Below are positions 59,901-64,000 of a stretch of DNA of 64,000 bases, piece after piece. The position numbers and the translations under genes were made by a program. The notes below the pieces were generated by a model. That model made no database searches, was not told the origin of the DNA, and worked only from the letters and a program-made list of their open reading frames with translations. Origin of the DNA: Trochalopteron elliotii (taxonomy: Eukaryota > Chordata > Aves > Passeriformes > Leiothrichidae); NCBI GenBank assembly GCA_024734555.1, contig JANPWX010000097.1, positions 4,470,439 through 4,534,438 on the forward strand, read 5' to 3'. The number at the start of each line of letters is the position of its first letter. The first letter of the stretch is position 1.

Positions 59901-61950
59901 ATTGTAAATCAGAAGATTTAGATTACTTGTCCCTCCAATTACCCGCATGTACTGTGCTATGCTTCATCCAAGCTACTGTCAAATACTGGTGGGAGAGGCA
60001 GCAAAAACCAGTCACCAAGAAAAGAAGTTGGAATATAGATACCCTACACAAAGGCCGTGTTTTTGTGCTCACCCTCTCCAGCTGTGGCAACTCACCTGGC
60101 ATGTGCTCCAGGCCCACGTTCCCTTTGCAAAGTAAAATGTGTTAAATTGAAATTGTTACAGCACTTCTATTTTGCCGCTGCTCCTGATGGATAATAGAGA
60201 TGAAACTGATTTAACTTACATGCTAAGGAGCCAGAGCAGAGCATAACTAATACCCTGTCCTTACACATCCTCTCAGCCTCCCCTGAGTTTTATTTCTCGC
60301 AGTGCAGCTCACAAAAGTGCGTGGGGGGAACTGGAGTGTAAAGGCAGATGCCATTTGAGGTAACTTACTCATCCTGGAAATGTTTCCAGTTCAGCACACA
60401 AAGATCCTGAAGATAACAGACCACTCTCCACTGCCCCTGTGTACCATACACAAGGGCACAATGGCTCTCAACCACTCCTGGTCACATTTTACATCAAATT
60501 TTAACTGTTCTGAAGCCGCACAAAGACAAACTAGCACCTAAGAACTGGGCAAAGGAAAACTGTTCTTTATGATTTAGTGTCACAGCCACATGCATTTTTT
60601 GATGCCTCACAGCACTCTAGAGTCACCACACCTGAGGCATTTCAGCCTCACATCCCTCTTCTGTGCTGGGAGAGCAGCCCCACAGGCCATCTGGGTTTTT
60701 GGAGCACAGATAGGCAGCAGTGCCTGTGAGGGCTGCACTTAGCATGTGTAGGGATCTCCAATTTTTTTCATAACTGAAACTTGTCCAGGAGTAACAGCTT
60801 TAATTCTGCTCTGTATCAGCACTGTGTTAACTACCAGATGCTGAGGAACTGAATGCTTATCACTGTGAATTAAGATAATTTAAACCCTTCTTTAAGCTTA
60901 TGTTGTTCTTTCTCTCCCTTGATACCACTATCACCAATGAAAAGTTTTTTATAAAGGAAGGAGCTTTCAGACAATGAAAAAAACCAAAACAGAATAAACA
61001 TCAGTCGTTAGCAAAGAAATAAAATGTTGCCACATTTTTTCTGTGGTTATTAGTTACAGAGTGAAGTGGGGAGAAGGAACCTGGAGTGATGCTGGGTTTA
61101 TGATCTGAGAGCATGTGACTGGTGCAGCTTCAGGCTCCCACTGTGTTATAATGACTCTTATGCAAGATGCATGAAGAGATAGTCACTGAGCCCTTGGCTA
61201 CTGCTGAATGGCTCAGTAACCACGGCATGCATTTGTAATCTCTCAGCATTTCCCGATGGAAGTGAGCAAGTAAGTGTAAGACTCTCGTACTCTAAAAGTT
61301 TAAAGGTTTGAAATTTTGAAGTTTATCTTAATTATGAATTTCCTACATTAACAACACTCAGTTTTACACAGAGCATTAGCATAATGTATTTCACCCTTAA
61401 TTCCCTGCATGGTCTCTTATTTTCATCTTTTGTGTGGCAATAATGTAAGAGAGAAGCTGATTATGGCTTCTTTATGCAAACCCACAAATACACATGCATA
61501 AGTGTGTCTGCACAACGAGCTACACCTGGAACATGGCATGAAGCCTTCCAGCCCTCTCATCCTGCAGCTTGAGCTCTTTGCGGGTGGCATCCCAATCGTG
61601 AGCCACTTCTGCTCCTGAGGTGGTAAGTGTTTCCCCCCACACTTCATCTCCAATCTCCCTGAACACTCTATGTATTTGGTGCATCCCCGAAGCACAGCGG
61701 TGCCTGACTTTGGGCAGGAACACAACGGCATACTCACCCCAGGCCTCTTCCAGACGAAGGGAATGGGGGGGTTTTCACTGAAGAAGAGAGACGAATTGCA
61801 GGCGGGGAAGTCGGAGTCCTCAAAGAGCACTCCCCTGCGCAGGCACTCCTGCTTCAGCTGCTCATAGCCCTTCCCGGAGCTGTGGGTGGCACGGGCAGCC
61901 CCGGGATGCGCAGCCTGCCGCGGCTTCGAGTCCTGGTACAGGTAGGGCAT
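38949..61950 (-). CDS. CAPN9: Calpain-9, complete coding region in 20 exons
   Basis: Calcium-dependent cytosolic cysteine protease of the classical calpain family, called nCL-4 and enriched in digestive tract in mammals. All 20 coding exons are present with GT/AG borders and consistent phases. The sum is 2073 nt, i.e. 690 residues plus TGA, the same length as human CAPN9. Protease core: Cys97 in DCWLLAAI, His254 in KGHAYSV, Asn278 in IRNPWG. PC1 spans roughly 30-200 and PC2 roughly 210-340. A CBSW (C2-like) domain follows at about 345-490 ([41 protein letters not shown]). A short linker (495-515) leads to the penta-EF-hand domain (about 520-690), with canonical loops at 574-585 ([12 protein letters not shown]) and 604-615 ([12 protein letters not shown]). 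The start at 61950 gives MPYLY as in human. No frameshift or in-frame stop was seen. Confidence 0.97.
39750..39808 (-). CDS. CAPN9: CAPN9 exon 19 (59 nt)
   Basis: Acceptor ttcag, donor gtacgg. Encodes [19 protein letters not shown] (human VFQALSTKNKEFIHLNINE), part of EF-hand 5. Confidence 0.93.
40842..40958 (-). CDS. CAPN9: CAPN9 exon 18 (117 nt)
   Basis: Acceptor ggaag, donor gtgagt. Encodes [20 protein letters not shown] then [15 protein letters not shown]. Confidence 0.95.
41607..41685 (-). CDS. CAPN9: CAPN9 exon 17 (79 nt, EF-hand 3)
   Basis: Acceptor aacag, donor gtaaga. Encodes [20 protein letters not shown] then GALKAA, a complete canonical EF loop. Confidence 0.95.
43080..43148 (-). 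CDS. CAPN9: CAPN9 exon 16 (69 nt, EF-hand 2)
   Basis: Acceptor accag, donor gtaggt. Encodes [20 protein letters not shown] then KWI. Completes the canonical calcium-binding loop begun by Asp574 of the previous exon. Confidence 0.94.
45500..45564 (-). CDS. CAPN9: CAPN9 exon 15 (65 nt)
   Basis: Acceptor ttcag, donor gtatcc. Encodes [20 protein letters not shown] then D. The split first codon reads Thr where human has Lys. Confidence 0.93.
46140..46197 (-). CDS. CAPN9: CAPN9 exon 14 (58 nt, EF-hand 1)
   Basis: Acceptor ctgcag, donor gtaagt. Encodes [19 protein letters not shown]. Confidence 0.95.
46692..46772 (-). CDS. CAPN9: CAPN9 exon 13 (residues 507-533)
   Basis: 81 nt, acceptor ttgcag, donor gtgagt. 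Encodes [20 protein letters not shown] then FEQISGK, entering the first EF-hand. Confidence 0.95.
47881..47917 (-). CDS. CAPN9: CAPN9 exon 12 micro-exon (37 nt)
   Basis: Acceptor ctccag, donor gtaagt. Encodes [12 protein letters not shown] (human DMDGNVDIDLPE), the linker before the EF-hand domain. Confidence 0.93.
48561..48769 (-). CDS. CAPN9: CAPN9 exon 11 (residues 425-493)
   Basis: 209 nt, acceptor cctag, donor gtaagt. Encodes [20 protein letters not shown], then [20 protein letters not shown] and onward to EKKAIT. The first residue is Ser (AGC) where human has Cys. Confidence 0.95.
49404..49561 (-). CDS. CAPN9: CAPN9 exon 10 (residues 372-424)
   Basis: 158 nt, acceptor tggcag, donor gtattc. 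Encodes [20 protein letters not shown] and [11 protein letters not shown], ending IGYSIYE. Confidence 0.95.
50364..50524 (-). CDS. CAPN9: CAPN9 exon 9 (residues 319-371, start of CBSW domain)
   Basis: 161 nt, acceptor gctcag, donor gtaagt. Encodes [14 protein letters not shown] and [20 protein letters not shown]. Confidence 0.96.
53241..53295. repeat. Compound pentanucleotide repeat (ATTTA)5(ATTTC)6
   Basis: Five perfect ATTTA units switch abruptly to six perfect ATTTC units. It lies in CAPN9 intron 8, about 450 bases downstream of the exon 8 donor in the direction of transcription. Confidence 0.97.
53753..53830 (-). CDS. CAPN9: CAPN9 exon 8 (residues 292-318)
   Basis: 78 nt, acceptor ctgtag, donor gtaagc. 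Encodes [20 protein letters not shown] then DDGEFW, aligning with human SPEWRSVGPAEQ...DDGEFW. Confidence 0.94.
55618..55703 (-). CDS. CAPN9: CAPN9 exon 7 (catalytic Asn278)
   Basis: 86 nt, acceptor ccccag, donor gtgggt. Encodes [20 protein letters not shown] and onward. Asn of RNPWG is residue 278. Confidence 0.96.
55930..56013 (-). CDS. CAPN9: CAPN9 exon 6 (catalytic His254)
   Basis: 84 nt, acceptor ttccag, donor gtatgt. Encodes [20 protein letters not shown]. The His of KGHAYSV is residue 254. Confidence 0.96.
56546..56714 (-). CDS. CAPN9: CAPN9 exon 5 (residues 180-235)
   Basis: 169 nt, acceptor ttccag, donor gtaagt. Encodes [20 protein letters not shown] then [20 protein letters not shown]. 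Confidence 0.96.
57064..57197 (-). CDS. CAPN9: CAPN9 exon 4 (residues 135-179)
   Basis: 134 nt, acceptor gaacag, donor gtaagt. Encodes [19 protein letters not shown] then [20 protein letters not shown]. Confidence 0.96.
57797..57915 (-). CDS. CAPN9: CAPN9 exon 3 (catalytic Cys97)
   Basis: 119 nt, acceptor ccacag, donor gtaagg. Encodes [20 protein letters not shown] and onward to YAGIFHFQ. Carries the nucleophile cysteine of the PC1 domain. Confidence 0.96.
58334..58403 (-). CDS. CAPN9: CAPN9 exon 2 (residues 72-95)
   Basis: 70 nt, the calpain family length. Acceptor gttgcag, donor gtgagc. Encodes [20 protein letters not shown] and onward. Confidence 0.95.
59113..59506. other. Assembly gap (394 N)
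   Basis: A run of N of non-round length. The left edge is pyrimidine-rich (ctcttctcctctccgctcc) and the right edge is the GGGAA repeat, so the gap was very probably caused by a low-complexity tract. Confidence 0.99.
59507..59584. repeat. (GGGAA)15 pentanucleotide repeat at gap edge
   Basis: Fifteen perfect GGGAA units plus GGG directly follow the gap. The true length is unknown because the array runs into the N stretch. Confidence 0.97.
61738..61950 (-). CDS. CAPN9: CAPN9 exon 1 coding part (residues 1-71)
   Basis: Starts [12 protein letters not shown], which aligns with human MPYLY. It contains [22 protein letters not shown] and ends IPFVWKRPG before donor gtgagt. The ATG has G at -3. The frame stays open far upstream without a stop, but similarity places the start here. 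Confidence 0.93.
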
Positions 61951-62390
61951 GTCTGCCCGACAGAGCCCGGCGAGACAAGGCTCGGCTGGTGACGGAGGCA
62001 GAACGAGGGGGAGGACAGGTGGGAAAAGAGAGGGGAGCAAGAATACCTCACGTGCCTTGGGAAGGAAAAGGGGGTGGAAAGGACTCTGTGGTGGGGGAGC
62101 CGGCAATATCCTCCAGTCCCCCTCCGTGTCACCTCCTTGAGCTGCTGCTGAGTGAGACTGACCTCCCGGCTGCTCTGCACAGTACCAGAGACAAACACCC
62201 TGAAAGCAAACAGGGAGGGAGGGCGGCCGGTCCCGAACGCCCTGGGAGCGGAGCGGGAGCGGCCGGAGCTGCCCCGTCCTCCCCCGGGGCTGCCGGGCGG
62301 GGAAGGGTGTGCGCGGCCCTGGCACCGCTCCACACCCGGGACGGCCCGGGGGATGGCTTCGAGGCATGCAGAGCCTAGCCAGGGCCATTG
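61790..62390. promoter_or_regulatory. CpG-rich segment over CAPN9 exon 1 and presumed promoter
   Basis: High local GC with many CpG dinucleotides, densest at 62220-62360 (e.g. gcggccggtcccgaacg and gcgggagcggccgg). Surrounding DNA is CpG-poor. It covers CAPN9 exon 1 and the sequence directly upstream, so it is the likely promoter region. The transcription start is not defined and no clear TATA box was chosen. Confidence 0.55.
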
Positions 62391-62849
62391 AGCCGAGCCT
62401 TGGGAGAGAAAGCAGAGCCCACGGCGAGCTGCTGCCGCAGTGCCAGCTTGCCTGGCTCTCACAGGTGGAAGAACAGCCTGGCGTGGCTGCGGCAGGGCTG
62501 CCTCGGCAGGCAGGTGTTGTCCCCGTCACACGTCATGCAGGAGGGACAGAAGGGCCGAGGGATGCCCGTAGCCATGGCTGCTCTGCTGACAGAGGCCTGG
62601 GCGCAGAGCAAGGGCTGGGTGTGCAAAGGAGGGGTGTGCAAAGCTAGTGGGGAGGGCTTGGAGCAGGACACATGCTGGGCAAACACAGGAAAAGCATTAG
62701 AAAATGTTATCCTGAGGAGGGATTCTGATGGGCCACACAGTGAAGGAGTTCTGCGTGCACTGTGATTTTAAAAACATGTAATTTTAAAAACAATTACATA
62801 CGTCCTTGTCACTGATTTCCAAGTTTTGTGACCTTGTTCGTCTGACCAC

Positions 62850-63270
62850 TGGTGAAGGGTCTGGAGCACAAGTCTTATGAGGAGCAGCTGAGGGAGCTGG
62901 GATTATTTAGCCTGGAGAAGAGGAAGCTCAGGGGAGACCTTAATGCTCTCTACAACCACCTGAAGGGAGGGTGTAGCCAGATGAGGGGTTGGGCTCCTCT
63001 CCCAAGTAACAAGCAGTAGAGCAAGAGGAAATGGCCTCAAGCTGCACCACGGGTGGTTTATATTAGATACTGAGGAAAATTTCTTCATGGACAGTGTTGT
63101 CAAGCATTGGAACAGGCTGCCCGTGGAAGTGGTGGTGTCATCATCCCTGGGGATATTTAAAAGACGTGCAGGTGCTGTGCTCAGGGGCGTGGTTTAGTGG
63201 TGGACTTGGCAGTGCTTGGTTGGTGGTTGGACTCAATGATAAGTCTTTTCCAATCTAAATGATTCTGTGA
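62850..63270 (+). mobile_element. CR1 LINE, 5'-truncated 3' end
   Basis: About 420 bases with the characteristic CR1 order: ggtctggagcacaagtctta, then gagctgggattatttagcctgg, then aatggcctcaagctgcacc, then aacaggctgcccgtggaagtgg, then ggttggactcaatgat, then aaatgattctgtga at the end. This covers the end of the LINE reverse-transcriptase frame and its 3' UTR. Stops and indels make it non-functional. Confidence 0.9.
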
Positions 63271-64000
63271 TTTTTCTGCTTACCAGCATTCACCTGCACC
63301 ATTGTGTCTCACATTGGACCATAAGACACTGTGCTGGAGAGGGTGCCAGACAATGCACCATGGATGCACTGAAGGAATAACACTCAGAGCCAGACATGGA
63401 TATTTCTTTCTGCTTGGAAAGGGAGGAGATGCCACTCTCTTGGAACAAATTACAGTTTGTGTAGTATAAAACACACCCCTGAGTACAAACAGCACTCAGC
63501 CTCCCCTTGCTTTAATGGGCCCTATGGTGGACCAGTTTAGCTTGCTGCCAAGAGATGATTTATGGAGAGCAATTAGGTGAAACAGAATTAGTTCCTTTCT
63601 GTTCTGCTATTTTTCACAGCAGTGCTGGGAGGAAAGCTTTCTTTTTCAGAACATATATTCCCATGTTTATTCCCCATAATTGCATCGGTTGTTGATGTCT
63701 GCAGGCTCCTTGCTGAGACCATATTGTGCAAATATATGGATACTGTCCAAATGTGTGAGAAGAGGCAGGCCTGGTGCTCCAAACGTGGAAGTCATTTGAC
63801 CAAACTTTAGGTTTGCAGAGTAGAGTCCAAGTTACTCATGTCAGCTTTTTCTACAGCCGGTGAGAAGATCGAAATCCCCAGAAAGTGACTCACTGTGTAC
63901 TCATCCTTAAGATCCCTCTGAAGATGACTGTGTCTTTCATTTGCCTCTAGACAGACCCTCATGGACTAGCTTAGGGGAGATGCCCAGATTAAATGCATGC
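63271..64000. other. Sequence upstream of CAPN9, no gene seen
   Basis: Non-coding sequence to the window end. Only short open frames without splice or similarity support. Confidence 0.6.

Larger units (their letters stand above)
58404..61737 (-). other. CAPN9: CAPN9 intron 1
   Basis: A 3.3 kb intron including a 394-base gap of N and the adjoining (GGGAA)15 repeat. No other exon or transposon was recognised in the readable parts. Confidence 0.8.

Noticed and set aside
61423..62529. 368-codon minus-strand frame taken as a single-exon gene
   Set aside because: Only its part at 61738-61950 is CAPN9 exon 1. The rest is read-through into intron 1 and upstream GC-rich DNA.
1..64000. tRNA, rRNA, CRISPR arrays, bacterial operons
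   Set aside because: Looked for by eye and not found. The window is a spliced vertebrate locus.

Overview
This 64 kb window is vertebrate nuclear DNA, most likely from a bird and probably a songbird. It has spliced genes with long introns, chicken-repeat-1 (CR1) LINE fragments and bird-type ERV LTRs. Two genes could be read exon by exon. They converge tail to tail, the same relative arrangement as their orthologues on human 1q42.

Left third (1-20,800, + strand): the last three coding exons of the C1orf198 orthologue (DUF4706 family, molecular function unknown). They lie at 6,418-6,468, 15,837-16,388 and 18,295-18,351. A 3' UTR of about 2.4 kb follows, with an AATAAA signal at 20,757-20,762. 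The first coding exon must lie left of the window, because positions 1-6,417 hold nothing resembling it. On the minus strand, inside the introns of this gene, sit several protein-like open stretches (7,976-8,690, 14,348-14,722 and about 17,820-18,101) that I could not assign.

Middle (20,800-38,600): intergenic DNA with no gene that I recognise. It contains a degraded ERVL-type LTR piece, two CR1 fragments, an LTR at about 32,721-33,185 and an intact solo LTR at 37,735-38,365. The solo LTR has a perfect 5-bp target-site duplication. A (GATT)10 microsatellite lies at 21,746.

Right part (38,600-62,000, - strand): the whole coding region of calpain-9 (CAPN9) in 20 exons. The exon sum is 2,073 nt, which is 690 codons plus stop, with GT/AG borders throughout. 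The catalytic triad Cys97-His254-Asn278 and the EF-hand domain are present. Intron 1 holds a 394-base assembly gap flanked by a (GGGAA)15 repeat. Intron 8 holds an (ATTTA)5(ATTTC)6 compound repeat. A CpG-rich segment covers the start of the gene at about 61,790-62,390. Upstream of CAPN9 lies a CR1 3' end at 62,850-63,270, followed by sequence in which I see no gene.

The two genes have no evident joint pathway. CAPN9 is a calcium-dependent cysteine protease known mainly from the digestive tract of mammals. C1orf198 is an uncharacterised protein. No tRNA, rRNA, CRISPR or bacterial-type features were seen.
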